Below are positions 1 to 11,104 of a DNA stretch of 64,000 nt, piece by piece. The position numbers and the translations under genes are program-made. The stretch's first letter is position 1. Each line of letters opens with the position of its first letter. Source of the stretch: Pohlia nutans (lineage: Eukaryota > Streptophyta > Bryopsida > Bryales > Mniaceae). The notes under the pieces were generated by a model that worked only from the letters and a program-made list of their open reading frames with translations, was not told where the DNA came from and made no database searches. The stretch covers positions 22,225,811 to 22,289,810 of the forward strand of contig CM040085.1 of NCBI GenBank assembly GCA_022496805.1, given 5' to 3'.

Positions 1-63
1 AGAGTTTCTTGTTGACTTATACGACAATGTATATACTATCCCCATGGGACATTTAAGGGCTAA
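1..63 (-). repeat. Window-truncated end of a TTAA-type MITE (group D)
   Basis: Bases ~20-63 match, in reverse complement, the left end of the MITE at 63668-63900. Both share a tatccccat block and a TTTAAGGG(C/T)TAA end. The rest of the element lies outside the window. Confidence 0.6.
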
Positions 64-1377
64 ACCTTCTTTGCACATGCATATACGAACATGAGGGCGA
101 AGTTTGCTACCTTTAAGGGCTTACAAAATCACTTTCTCTTTCATATTGCTTTCGTATCATTATATGTTTTTTTCAAGTTTTGTAAGGACAAGGTGGTTTA
201 CACATATGGTGTAAAAGCACTCACTTGCGAACCTGTGTATTTTGCCATTATGCCTCTTGCTATCTTTTGAGTTATATTAAGTGCCTCTTCGATGGGCTAT
301 TTGATGTTCTCCTCAAATGTACCTTTTCGTAAATTTGTGGTGTTACAAAAGTGACTCCCTACTTTCTCGCTACATGTATGCAACTTGAAAATTACCTTCG
401 GCGACCTTACGCGGCATATCCATCCACGTCAACTTCCACCTAATCTCGTGACTCATCAAGAATCCTATTTGAGCGGTGTAGTGGAAACATCCATAGACTT
501 CTGTACTAGTATCCACCACCGAAGTTGTTTTCTACCTACCTCCACGTGCGAACGGGGCATTAGTCCCATATTGGTTCAAGGAACGTCTCACATGCATCCG
601 TGTACCTTCAATTGAATTTGTGTACCCTTGTAATTGGATCTTTCAAAAAACGAGAGTGATTGATCATGAAGTGGGAACCGACAATTGACTAATAAAAATA
701 CTCTCAACAAATAATTTATTCACAATAGTCTCAGAGTCATTGATACTCACTTACTCTTTACCTTTGAAATTGTATGTAATTTTATATTTTATATTTTTAT
801 CATACAAAACCTCATATTTTCTATGAGGGTGAAAATTTTCAAACGATTTTGTGAAAATATATAATTTTTACATTTTTATAATAATAATTATAAATAATCA
901 TAAAAATATTCCAATTTATTTATTTATGTTTTGGTACAAACGCAAAGGAAAAAAATTAAGTATAATTAAAAAAATTCAATCAATAATTTTATTTTTTACA
1001 CCACAAAACATCTTCTTTCGAAATTCATAGAAATTACAAGATTTAATTGAAAGATATGATTTCACTTGAATTCAACTCCACCAAGATGTATCTTTCTCTC
1101 AAAACCTTGTGACACACTTAGAATGTTCTCCAAGATGTTCAAATTGCTTGAATGAATGACCGTAATAGGTACTTCCATCTTAGTCTCCTCTTTGTCCTCG
1201 GGGAGTCACCCCTTGTGTAATTTGAGATACACGTGCATGCAGATAGGGGCTATCACATAATTGAAATATTCCAGGTATATTCCAAGTAGTTTCTCAAATT
1301 ATTCCTTACTTGAATTTAAAGCATCCCATGGATATTACATCTAAAAGTTTATAATTAGGTAAAGATTTTATCTCCCG
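64..1377. other. Stretch without a recognisable gene
   Basis: Bases 360-610 are less AT-rich and hold short open frames on both strands, interrupted by stops, which could be an old coding or retroelement remnant. Bases 700-1000 are very AT-rich. Nothing here can be named. Confidence 0.4.
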
Positions 1378-1524
1378 ATGAATAAGATGAACCCTATATT
1401 TGAACTCACGCAGTTTTCTAATTTTTGTCCCGGGGTCTTTGTCCCGGTAGGAAATGAATTTGTGATGAGCTCATTTGGATGGATGATCATCCAAATCTCG
1501 TCAGTGGGGGGAACTGGGAAGCAG

Positions 1525-1530
1525 TATAAA
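1525..1530 (+). promoter_or_regulatory. Candidate TATA box upstream of the secreted-protein gene
   Basis: TATAAA lies in a locally GC-richer stretch about 465 bases before the proposed start codon. If used, it would imply a 5' UTR of about 430 nt, perhaps itself spliced. It is an isolated motif and is called only because of its position. Confidence 0.3.
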
Positions 1531-1992
1531 GCAGACACCAGCTCGCCTGGAAGTGCGTCTCGTTTGTTTGATTTCAAGCGCCGGCCCGTCGCATCGATCT
1601 ACAGCAGTAACTTAGCTTGCAAGGTCTTCCCGCTGCCGTCCTCTCGCACGTTTCTTTGCAAATGTACACCACGATAGAATTGCACTAACTTGCATTCGCT
1701 GTGAGTTCCATGCATTGCTTGTTCTAATTAAGTTAGTTCCTCCTTCGATCACAATTCATCACTCGATCACCCCGGGTAATTTCTCATGACGCTGCTGTGT
1801 CTCTCTAAGTTGCAATTGCGACACGGTCCCTCGCAGATCGACCTGAAAAGCATCATCACCTAACTTCTCCTGCACGAATATTGTGTTGCTTGAATCGATC
1901 GTGAATTTCCCCCTCACTAGGCTGTTCAATTCTCTGACAGGAGACTCAAACGGCGACGAATTATCCGGCAATACGGAGTACATTCACCGTCC

Positions 1993-2555
1993 ATGGCAAC
2001 AGCAAGGTAAAGTATCTAACACCATATTGGTTATATCATTGGCCAATCCCGGTTATTTTCTAGGGTTTACAAGTTGCACGTCTTCCTTGAAGTAGTAGTA
2101 GCATTCTTGTTAGGCTTTTGCTTCAATCTATGGCGAGTCCTGGTTTCGAAACTGCTGATAGAATGTGCGTGAATGAATCGTGAGGCTCATACTCGTAATA
2201 TTAAGATGGTCGGTTTGAATTGAATCGTTGGGACAGGAGGGTGTCGGTGATTTTTCTGGTGGCGGTGCTGGTGGGCACCAGCTGGTTCGCCGACGTTGCG
2301 TCTGGCGTGGGTACGCCAGGCACGATTGCTATGACGACCTTATTGTCAGATGCGATTGAGGGGAATGTGATTACTACGCTTGAGCTGCATACCGTGGTGA
2401 ACGTCGTGTGCCGGAGGCAAGGGCCGTTTGTGTACGACGACCCCTGGTGGTTGCTTGTGCAAGTTCCGTCGCTGGGATATAACTCTGGCTGGGTTCCGGA
2501 TTACAACGTCATTTGCGTGGGTACTATTGGCAATTGCGAAGTTCCTTCTTGTTAG
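1993..2555 (+). CDS. Small secreted protein with an SH3b-like fold (two exons)
   Basis: The proposed exons are 1993-2006 and 2237-2555, with a 230-bp GT-AG intron. The donor reads AAG/GTAAAG and the acceptor GACAG/G. The join is in phase and gives 110 residues. Splicing is inferred because the long frame has no upstream ATG of its own, whereas the tiny first exon supplies Met-Ala-Thr-Ala-Arg in front of a hydrophobic stretch. Together these make a good signal peptide (residues ~1-28, ending near VASG). The mature part (~82 residues) has four cysteines, three of them near the C terminus. The order hydrophobic strand, paired Trp (DPWWLLV), then GWVPDYNV resembles bacterial-type SH3 domains. The likely location is apoplast or cell wall. 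The SH3b assignment rests on pattern only and the function is unknown. Codon use is more GC-rich than the surroundings, as expected for a real gene. Confidence 0.6.
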
Positions 2556-2639
2556 CTAGACCTGATTCATGGTGGCCGGGGTGATGAGCGATCACCTTCT
2601 GCAAAACCCTGTGCTACGTGCATGAGAACATGAACACTT

Positions 2640-2645
2640 AATAAA
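2640..2645 (+). terminator. Polyadenylation signal AATAAA
   Basis: A canonical AATAAA sits 85 bases after the stop codon of the small secreted-protein gene, which supports a transcript ending shortly after. Confidence 0.45.
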
Positions 2646-2699
2646 GCAAAAAGAGACCCCAGAGTCTCTGTCAATTGTGTGCACATTTCGGTTGCAGTT

Positions 2700-5368
2700 G
2701 CGTTGTCATGTGAATTGTATGATTCTTTGGATCTCGTCAATAGCGGGTTTAGTTTGCTTTTGGATTGTTGGCTATTTGTACTGTGAGTGGTTCGGACCCA
2801 TTATCTTGCCGTACCCAGGTTGCTCGCGTTTTGTTCTTTTTTGGACTTGAGCAACGGTCAATACTCTCCTATTTAACTAAAAACCAAAAATAAAATAAAA
2901 ATATCATCAGCAAAATCACTGAGCATGCGTGGAACTAGGCGTACTTGCATGGGCATCACCACACCATTACTGATTCTTATTTTATTTATTATCTCTGCCC
3001 TTCCAGAGGAGAGACTACGTAAACGCTTCGTTTTTAAAGAGTTACATGGTGTAAAAGTAAGTATAGGGTAAATACTAAGGCAGAGACTACGCGACTAGCC
3101 GCTTGTTTTCTTTCTTTTGGTGTTTCAATGTTTGTAAAAAATTCATAGCAACAAGATGCAAAACAACTTAGGGCTCTTTTACACAACCTTTCATCTCTTA
3201 AATATCTTTAAAGATGTCTTTTTATATCTACACAACTACATAAGTGGTACAACTTCAATGCTACCCTTTTATTTTCACATTGCTACAAATAACTTTGATC
3301 TTCAATTGATTTAAAAAAAAAAAAATTAAACCTCCACACAACTTCAATGATGCCCTTTTATGTTCATTGTGAATGTGGCCATATTGGAACCACAAACTCT
3401 ATTAAATTCCAAACCCCAAAATGTTGCAAATTCTCAAGAGTTGCTTTTTATCTTTACCAATGTTGAAGTGATTGATTTATTAAAAAATCTATATGTTAAT
3501 TTGAATACCCTTTTGTGAAATATCCCAATTATATAATGTTGTCTATTAAATAGTTGGATCTTGTATAAGCGGAGTACATTCGATATACAAAATACTCTTT
3601 GATTTCTTCCTATATTTTCTACTTTACATACTCTTCAATTGAATCAATTTGGCTCTCATTCAACTTGTGTTAAAAGCCATTTGATTCTTAATGAGAACTT
3701 AAGAACCCTTTGAGAATATGGTTGCAATTATACTCAACATCTAATACAAATCTAATTTTGCACTAGAGATGAATCTAAGAGATGCATATTTTTTTCTTTC
3801 ACTTTTTTATATGCAACTCCCAATCTTGCTCATGTACACACTACTCTTCAAAGAAATGATCTTTTCTTTGCGTGTAGTTTCTATGTGCATTAGTGTAAAT
3901 GGTTTCACACTTTCATCACTTAGAGTAGGTGGGGCTACTCGAGCACAAAATGATAGCGACAAGTTTACTATGCGGAGCTTAACCTTTAAATGTCATTGCT
4001 ACTGGTAGACGGATGGAACTCATCCAAAGTGAACTGAAGTATCAGAGAGTAGATGAAGGATTTTTCATCCAATTCATTTTATGAAGGCTCTTCTTTGGTC
4101 ATGCCACCTCTTCAAGTTCAATTAAGGTCATTTAAGCTATTTTTGGATTTTACATTTAAAAACAGTTCACCATGTAGTGTATTTTGGATTTTTATGTTTT
4201 TTCTTGTTTAAACAAAATTTAAGCCATGAAAATGAGTTCAATTGCATTTGAGATGAACTAAAAAAATGAAACTTACCAAGTCTAGTTTCTACTCTAATTT
4301 GAATTTTGAAAAACTCTAAAAATTGAGTGTTTTATTGGAGTTACAAGTTCAGTGGGTATTACCATGGTGTAGGGAATTATTCTAAATTTAAATACACAAA
4401 TGGCTTTCATTTATTGTACTTTTCTTCATTGTAATTTACACCTTGGGTAAAAAATCGGAAGTTTGAGTACATTTTGTAATTGATATGAACTTTCTTTACA
4501 ATCACTTCAAAAATCATAGTAATTTCAAATTTTCACCAAAATTTATGAAAAGTTCATGATTTGTAGTAGACATATGGTTTCATCTACTAAAATTATAAAA
4601 TTGAATTCTTATCTTATTTATGGTGCCAAAATTGAATGTGATAGGTAAAGCAAGATTCCATGCCGTAGGCCCGACGTTTAGAGGTTAAGCGCTTAGAATG
4701 TACCAATATCCACCGTTCCAAGCAATGCCACTTATCAAGAGATCTTCATCACTTTTTAGTATGATTTATAGGTCAAATGCTCATCAACGACTGAAGTCAA
4801 CCCCAAATAACTGAAGTCAATTTTGTTAGAACCCGCTTCTTTTATTATGATTCATGCTTGATATAGGTCAAACTGATGTCCAATGCTCGTCAATGGCTGA
4901 AGTCAACTCCAAAATTCCAAATAAGTCAATTGGAGTTAGACCTTGCCTGGACTCAATGTACGGGGAGATCCGGCAGTTAGTGTAAAATCAATCGAATGGA
5001 ATTGCCAAATTATCGGTTGAAACTCATTGTTTTAGGCTAAAATCGGGATAAAATTTGTGATACTCGGGTGCTACCTAGGTGAAACATGGGTAATAACCGG
5101 ATGGATTCTTGTTTAAAACCAGTTGCTTTTGTAAAATATTGGATTTTAGTTGGTTTCCTTGGAAAACTCCCCATTCAAGGGCTGGACTTGTTTGTTGGTG
5201 AGGGGTGCTGTACAATGGTTTTTTGCAATGAAAATATGATATTTACTAATGGAAAAGTCTATGGTCTAAATGGGGTGTTTCTAAAGCGCTGAAATTGTAA
5301 TATTCAGGTGCACAGTGCTTTTACAATCAGGAGAAAACACTGCCCAGTTTATATGGACTAGTTTTGTT
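2700..5368. other. AT-rich stretch without a recognisable gene
   Basis: Bases ~3035-3105 share a segment (agttacatgg then gactacgcgactag) with 12195-12280, so a dispersed repeat is present. A short duplication (acttcaatg.tgccctttta) occurs near 3252 and 3343. A few short open frames (for example 3769-4008 and 5086-5292) show no family features. Confidence 0.5.
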
Positions 5369-5578
5369 CACTACACCGATTATTGCCATTATTGTGAGTC
5401 ATAGAATTAGTGTGAGATTTCTCACCAATCCTCAATTAGTGTGAGATTTTACAAACAATCCTCACTACTCACTATGAGAATTCTCAATTACCGTGAGTCA
5501 CACTTTGTTCTAATATCATAATTACTATGAGATTTTGAATTACTGTGACTCACAATAATGACAATAATCGGTGTAGTG
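5369..5578. mobile_element. MITE with 33-bp terminal inverted repeats beginning CACTA
   Basis: The 33-bp ends (5369-5401 and 5546-5578) are inverted copies with one mismatch and begin CACTACACCG. The 144-bp interior is rich in short repeats of gtgaga/tctcac, like the subterminal repeats of CACTA elements. I see no convincing 3-bp target duplication, so membership of the CACTA/En-Spm superfamily is an inference. There is no coding capacity. Confidence 0.75.
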
Positions 5579-6236
5579 TAGTGCACATGCGTAGTGACGT
5601 AGTTCTTACTTCTTCGGAGCTAACTCAATAATAAGGTTATTCACTTAAAAGTGCAACGCATGTGCAAATTGTTGAATTTGGAAAACTTGTAAGATTTCTA
5701 TATAAACAAGTAAGTTATACTATAAGGAATTGACAGAGATTCATGCATGAGCGAAGTCAGAGGAAAAATGTTCATCAGCTGACTGAAGAAAATGACATGG
5801 ATATTGTGCATGAATAAATTTTCAGAGAAGATTTTTCAGGTTCATTTTCTACCATCATATGCAGGTCAGCGTTGAATCCTGGTTGCGGACAGTGAGTTTT
5901 GGTACGTACGGGGATGAAGTATTCCATGTACAGCGAGTGCGGAGCACGTAGTGTACAAGTCTGCAATTAAAGGAATAGGCATCCACAGAGGATCCAAATA
6001 TGTAGCTTCATCAATGTTGTGTGACCTGTCGTCACACAATTAAGCCAAAACTTCATTTTCAACAACCAAAACCCCAAGAATAACACCTTCAGAATGACAC
6101 CCCGCCTAAGAATGACACTTACAGCATCAATTTTGTTATATTGTCAATTTTGTTACACTCACAAATGTGTGACACTCAACGAGGCACTCAATCGCACAAT
6201 GCTCTAATAATTAATTAGGCTTGAGTAGTATAAGAT
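5579..6236. other. Stretch without a recognisable gene
   Basis: No supported coding region. A short repeat of aatgacac occurs at 6060-6115. Confidence 0.4.
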
Positions 6237-6277
6237 TTAACCCTTAAACGTCACTGCATGCAACGTTTAAGGGTTAA
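6237..6277. repeat. Perfect 15-bp-arm palindrome with TTAA ends
   Basis: Arms 6237-6251 and 6263-6277 are exact reverse complements starting TTAACCCTTAAACGT, with an 11-base loop. The arm matches the terminal consensus of the TTAA-flanked MITEs elsewhere in the window. This looks like two MITE ends brought together after loss of the whole interior. Confidence 0.75.
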
Positions 6278-6680
6278 GTTTGAAGATGCATGAAAAGTGA
6301 CAATTTTGCAAGTGAATAGAGTTAACCGAAAAGAAGCCCAAATCCATGTTACGTGAGGTGAGTTTAAGGTGAGTCAAGGGCAGCCGAGTTGACTGGCACC
6401 ATTTCCAAAAAATCTCAATATAGAATACATGTTGAACTAGTTTTGTCGTCAAAAAGACTGCAAAACTAGTTCTAAGAGGAGTTTCTTGTTAGATGGCCGC
6501 GCTGGTTGACGAATGTCGTTTGCAAGTTTCTTTCCAAGCAAAAGCAGCTTTTGAGGTACTTTAACGAGGCCATCGCCCTTGCAACTGAGGCATGGCCTCT
6601 TTCCGCCAGCTTCTTCTCCTCTCCAGCTCCGCTCCCTCCCTTGGGTTGTCTCTGAGCTCCCTCTTTTGTGTCGCAATATA
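6278..6680. other. Stretch left of the Tc1 element
   Basis: Overlapping minus-strand open frames at 6449-6723 contain no recognisable domain. The sequence 6480-6660 is GC-richer than its surroundings and could be a fragment of a host gene interrupted by the transposon, but I cannot identify it. Confidence 0.3.
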
Positions 6681-8282
6681 CAGTGACTTCAAGAAATGAG
6701 TCAATGCCCCTATCAAGGAGCATTGATGGGGGCTAGCCGGGAAACATTAAGGCAGATGAAGCTGAGCAAAAAAATCTATTGTGACTCATGAACTCTTAAC
6801 ACATGCCACATGGCGCTTTGCCTAAATAATATCTACATTGTGAGTTAAGATCACAAATGTACATGTACCCTTATAGACTCATTTTTTGAGGTGGCTTGTG
6901 GAGCAACTTCACATGGCAACATTTGAGTGTAGAACATAGAGAAATTTGTGTTTTTTGATGAAATTTTTTGTGCTTTCTCTTCTCTTCCCTCTTGTGGAAC
7001 ATACTGTGGAGAATAGGAATTAGAATTGGCATGATGAAGCCAATTTCAGGAGACAAAGTGAGAGATATTGTTGCTCTTTTGATGAAAGGCAAGAGTACAA
7101 GAGTGGTTGCGAAGTCATTGGGTTTCTCACAGAGTACGGTGAATAGAGTGAGGAAGAAACATTGTAGTGACTTAGAATTGCCAAAACGAGGTGTTCCAAA
7201 GATTCTTAGAGCTTCAGAGATACGACGTGCAGTGCGTTTGGTCACGGTTGGAGGGCTAGAAACGGCAGTACATGCAGCAAAAGTGTTGAGAGAGGGTAGA
7301 GAAGTGGGTTTCTGTGATAACACTTTGCGGTCTGCTTTGAGAGATGCTGGATTGAGTGCTTGTGAGAAGATTCCTAAGCCTTGTTTGTCAAAGAAAAATG
7401 TACGAGAGAGGCTACGATTTGCAAGAATTCATGAAGAGTGGACAGTAGAGGATTGGAAGAGAGTTGTATTTAGTGATGAAACGAAGATAAATCGTTTCAA
7501 TGCGGATGGAAGGACTTGGTGCTGGGTCAATGACCAAAAAATCTTCCCTGATCGTGCCGTGAAGCAAACAGTGAAGCATGGTGGAGGGTCTTTGATGCTA
7601 TGGAGTTGTATGACAGCAAGAGGTGTAGGTGATTTACAAAGGGTGGACGGGCGTATAAATGCGAAGGACTATATTACAATCTTGCATGGAGATTTGTACT
7701 TGAGTTTAGAGAGATTAGGATACTTGAACCTCGGTAACGTCATTTTCCAGCATGATAATGCTCCTATACATAAGGCAAAGATTGTTCAGAAATGGTTCTT
7801 AGAGCAGCCATTCACTGTTTTAGAGTGGCCAGCTCAATCCCCAGACCTAAATCCCATAGAACATGTTTGGGCAATTCTCAAACATCGTTTGAATTCCTAT
7901 CCAACTCCTCCTGTAGGTCTTTTGCAATTATGGGAGCGTGTGGAGGAGACTTATAAGACGATCACTACAGAGCAGTGTGAGAGATTGTATGCTAGCATGC
8001 CAAATCGAATTGCAGCTGTTTTGGCTGCTCGTGGAAAGTGGACAAGATTTTGACCACTCTTTCTATAACGCCTCAAAAAATGAGTCTATGTACATAGTCA
8101 ACTTTGGCACTATGTATTTTTTTAATCTAGTGGCAATTTCTTTTCAATTTTCTTGAGGTTGTTAATTACTTCATGCTCTCAAACTTTCATGTTCAAAATT
8201 TATTGCTTTGATTCTTCATACTCTCTACGTTGTTACTTTTCTAAATCAAATACCCTCAAAGACTCATTTCTTGAAGTCACTG
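6681..8282 (+). mobile_element. Complete Tc1-type transposon (Tc1/mariner, DD34E)
   Basis: The element is 1602 bp, flanked on both sides by TA (6679-6680 and 8283-8284), the target duplication of Tc1/mariner. The outer terminal repeats (6681-6702 and 8261-8282) are 22 bp, identical and start CAGTG, as in canonical Tc1 ends. A second, inner pair of inverted repeats (around 6873-6893 and 8067-8088, core gactcattttttgagg) is a variant of the outer repeat in opposite orientation. Each end therefore carries two copies facing each other. The transposase ORF is intact, so the copy could be active or recently inserted. Confidence 0.93.
7031..8053 (+). CDS. Tc1-family DD34E transposase, intact
   Basis: This 340-residue protein cuts and pastes the surrounding element. 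From the Met-Met at 7031, residues ~1-45 and ~50-110 form the two helix-turn-helix units of the paired-like DNA-binding region (first unit includes STRVVAKSLGFSQSTVNRV). The catalytic DDE domain follows, with D149 (VVFSDE), D242 (QHDNAPIH) and E277 (SPDLNPIEHVW). Exactly 34 residues separate the last two, the Tc1 signature. The length is that of a full Tc1 transposase and there is no internal stop or frameshift. The frame is open further up to a Met at 6968, but the added residues are hydrophobic and outside the conserved domain, so 7031 is preferred. Known plant mariner-like transposases are typically DD39D, so DD34E is unusual for a plant genome. Confidence 0.95.
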   Translation: MMKPISGDKVRDIVALLMKGKSTRVVAKSLGFSQSTVNRVRKKHCSDLELPKRGVPKILRASEIRRAVRLVTVGGLETAVHAAKVLREGREVGFCDNTLRSALRDAGLSACEKIPKPCLSKKNVRERLRFARIHEEWTVEDWKRVVFSDETKINRFNADGRTWCWVNDQKIFPDRAVKQTVKHGGGSLMLWSCMTARGVGDLQRVDGRINAKDYITILHGDLYLSLERLGYLNLGNVIFQHDNAPIHKAKIVQKWFLEQPFTVLEWPAQSPDLNPIEHVWAILKHRLNSYPTPPVGLLQLWERVEETYKTITTEQCERLYASMPNRIAAVLAARGKWTRF

Positions 8283-8410
8283 TAAGTATAAGGATTGCAG
8301 CCTCTCTTCGTTCTCTTCATTTGAGTCCATCACACACTCGATGCTCTCCTATATTCCGTTGGTGATTCCGTTGTGTTCTTTAGACAATGGCCTTGTTGTA
8401 TTCATTGTTG

Positions 8411-8539
8411 TTGATCCTTGCGCTCCGACCTTGATCCCTGCTCCTCCGACCTTGATCCCTGCTCCTCCGACCTTGCGCTGCTTTCCAATCTTGTCGTTGT
8501 TGCTCCTCGACCTTGTTGTTGCTGCTCCCCGACCTTGAA
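8411..8539. repeat. Minisatellite around a CTCCGACCTTGATCCCTG unit
   Basis: A 21-bp unit is repeated nearly exactly from ~8424 and degenerates into gctcc(t/c)cgaccttg repeats up to 8539. The open frames seen here on both strands come from the repetition, not from coding selection. Confidence 0.75.
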
Positions 8540-9695
8540 GTGCTCTAGTTCTCGGTGTACCAGCCCCCGATGTATCGCACCCCAAACCCACATCTTGGTG
8601 CATTGTCGACGTCCTGTTGCACCAACCCTTGGTACATCCGCTACACTCCAAGACCCTTGCAGTCGCCGTTGCTCGTCAATTTAGCGATGGACGACAGTCA
8701 ACTATCGAGATGGAGAGTCGGGGAGCAGGGGCATCAGCATCCACCCACAAACTTCAACGATTTCAAAGTTCAAATCATGTCCAAAGTCTCTAAGTTCCCA
8801 CTCTTTCTGCATGTCTTGATTATGCATATTCTAACCTCATGTTGCTCACTAGTTGTGTTAGCCCTTACTTCAACAACCCTAGAATCCCTTTTATGTTTGA
8901 GACTCATACATGGTCTGGGGTAATAATAAACACACCCGTGTTCTTGATGAGAAACGAGCAACTGGCCAGCTCTAGTAATTATTCCAGCTGTTGCCATAAC
9001 TGATCTAATTCACAACTTTCTACAGTTTTGAATTTTTTAAGAAGATCGTCTTGTCAAATTTTGATTCCTAAAACAATGGAAAACAGTTCAGATTCCTCTG
9101 TTTCAAAATCCCAAAAAATAGACGTTGTTGTTGTTGTTTCCTTGCAAATGGTTCACTCAAAGTGCGTGCTTTTGTCAAGTCGTCTACTCTGCTCGTTCTA
9201 GTGCTAGATTTTTCCTATTTAAATTATGGCAATGTCAGTATGACTACTCCACTTGAAGTAGTTCCGTGAACCTAAGATGAACGTACGTTACAGTGCGTGT
9301 TTTTGCAAATTCTTTGTACTTGTTTTTTTAAACTGTTTCTACTCGTTTTTTTGTCAATACAGGGACGGTATGAGATTCTTTGTTGTTGTTGTTGTTATTT
9401 TTTTAGTTGCCCATTTTGAATTTTTGTGAGTGATTTTCTTCATTTTGAATTGTTTTCTTGAGTTGTGTTCATTTTTTCATTCAAGTGCTGTTTTTTTTAG
9501 TTACTCTTCTCTGTGAGTTGTTGCATTAGTTATTTAAATCTTGTCATTTTATTTCGTCCTCTATTACTCTTCATAGGGGTTCTACTGCGACCCACGACTT
9601 GTTAGAATTGAAGAGGAGGACGATGCCCCCCCCACATTGCTCTCTCTAACCATTATGATGCACTCCCAAGTGTCTCTAATGTTACATCTTATCCT
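8540..9695. other. Stretch without a clear gene
   Basis: 8540-8920 is GC-richer with short overlapping frames that have no domain features. 9000-9560 is T-rich with several GTT/TTG runs. 9590-9695 reads as a short acidic, proline-containing fragment that may belong to the broken ORF continuing after the MITE at 9696-10264. Confidence 0.35.
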
Positions 9696-10264
9696 TTAAC
9701 CCCTAAAGGACCAAGTGTCCTAACTAGGACATTTCAATGTTCGGGTAGGTTCCCACGGTGTCAATTTTTATTTTTATTTTTTGAAATAAATTATGTGAAT
9801 TTGGTATATCAATACAAAAATGGGGATCTAATTATTTTTTATTCCGACTTTTTAAGTGGAAGTTATGGAGCAAAAGGGGTTTTTTTTGGGGAGAATGGGC
9901 AATGCGGGCAGGGCTCAAAATAAACCTCAAAAATTACTATTTTTCAACTTTAACCTTAGGATCTTGTTATAGATTACCAAGAGAGTGCATAGTAAAATTT
10001 TCATAGAATTTGACCGTACAGATTGCAAGATTATAGCGTTTGAAGTCAAAAGATGAAATTGCAGTCTTTTTGGGTATTTTTTGACCGTCTTTGAAGACAT
10101 GGGAAAAATTGTTAGATTAGGCAAAAAAATTCTTAAATTTTATTTAAATGTTTGATTTGGTATTTTCTATCAAGAGGAAAAAAAATTCACAAAAAATTGA
10201 ATAGAAAGAGGTGAAAATAATGCTCAAAAACAGGAAAAACCGCGGTCCTTTAGGGATTAGTTAA
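9696..10264. mobile_element. TTAA-flanked MITE, group E (569 bp)
   Basis: It is bounded by TTAA at both ends, with inverted termini TTAACCCCTAAAGGACC on the left and GGTCCTTTAGGGATTAG/TTAA on the right. The interior (for example a stretch around 9958-10045) matches 45770-45880, and the left ~50 bp match the right end of that second copy in inverse orientation. No transposase is encoded. Confidence 0.75.
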
Positions 10265-10371
10265 CCCTAGTCCAACTCCCGAGCCTCCAAGTGCACTTCC
10301 ATCGGCCAAAAAGCCTAAGGTTTCTAAAATTAATTAGGAAGAAAGTAGTTGACTAATTAGTTCCGTCAATT

Positions 10372-10968
10372 GTGTGGAAAAGTGCATATGTTGATTATTG
10401 TAAAGAAATTCCACATTCCACTTTCCAAAAAAAATCTTTCAAGTTAAAACTAAGAGAAACTCTAAAGGAACTAAAAACGAGCACCAGTAATAAAGATAAT
10501 CCAGTAAAGGCAACTCTGCAACCCATTGACTTTCTAACTGCCGTTGAAGTCACCAAAGGACATGCAAAAAAAAACAACCTCAACCTAAGAGCCGGAATTG
10601 TGGACCAAATGAGTCCAAATAGCCATGCAAGTGACAACTCCACGGTAAAATATACAAGTACAACAACAAGCGTTGTAGGTCCAAGCCTAAGTGAAAAAGA
10701 AAAAGAAAAACCCAAGTCCAAGGGAGAAATTTTGCAAGAAACGGCCCAAAGTATCACAAGCTTTGCAAACACATATGCCAGGGGAGAGGCAAACCACAAT
10801 GGTCTGATTGAGCTCAAAATGGAGAGTGATAAAAAAACGGTGTCACATGTTTAGTACCAAGGATAGGAGCATGCCCATAAATGATCTCATCAAGCTTACA
10901 GATGAGGGATTTCATACACCCGAGCAATTTAGAAAAGAGATGGAAGAGATTCTAGATTCTAGATTCTA
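10372..10968 (+). pseudogene. Broken ORF of unknown family, next to the MITE
   Basis: An open frame (10372-10854, 160 codons) is rich in Lys, Ser and Thr, with a KEKEKPKSK run. After one frameshift the reading continues to ~10968 with an acidic helix (TPEQFRKEMEEIL). Upstream, 10264-10340 holds a proline-rich, Lys-rich NLS-like fragment in yet another frame. Composition suggests a nuclear or transposon-associated protein. I do not recognise the family. The MITE at 9696-10264 may have split the same reading region. Confidence 0.35.
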
Positions 10969-11104
10969 GCGAATAAAAATTTATTTTCATTCATATATTG
11001 AACGTTTTCATTCATATCTACATTCAGCTATAGAATTCATTCATTATAAATTTTACCTTCATTTATTTATATCATTGAATTTTTAATCCAAATGGTTCAA
11101 ATAA

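Noticed and set aside
6968..7030. Earlier in-frame Met for the Tc1 transposase
   Set aside because: Adds 21 mostly hydrophobic residues before the HTH domain; 7031 gives the normal family length.
8349..8684. Overlapping ORFs on both strands
   Set aside because: They arise from the CTCCGACCTTGATCC minisatellite; repetition keeps all frames open.
10395..10817. 140-codon minus-strand ORF
   Set aside because: Shadow of the plus-strand Lys/Ser/Thr-rich frame; hydrophobic composition is the reverse-strand image.
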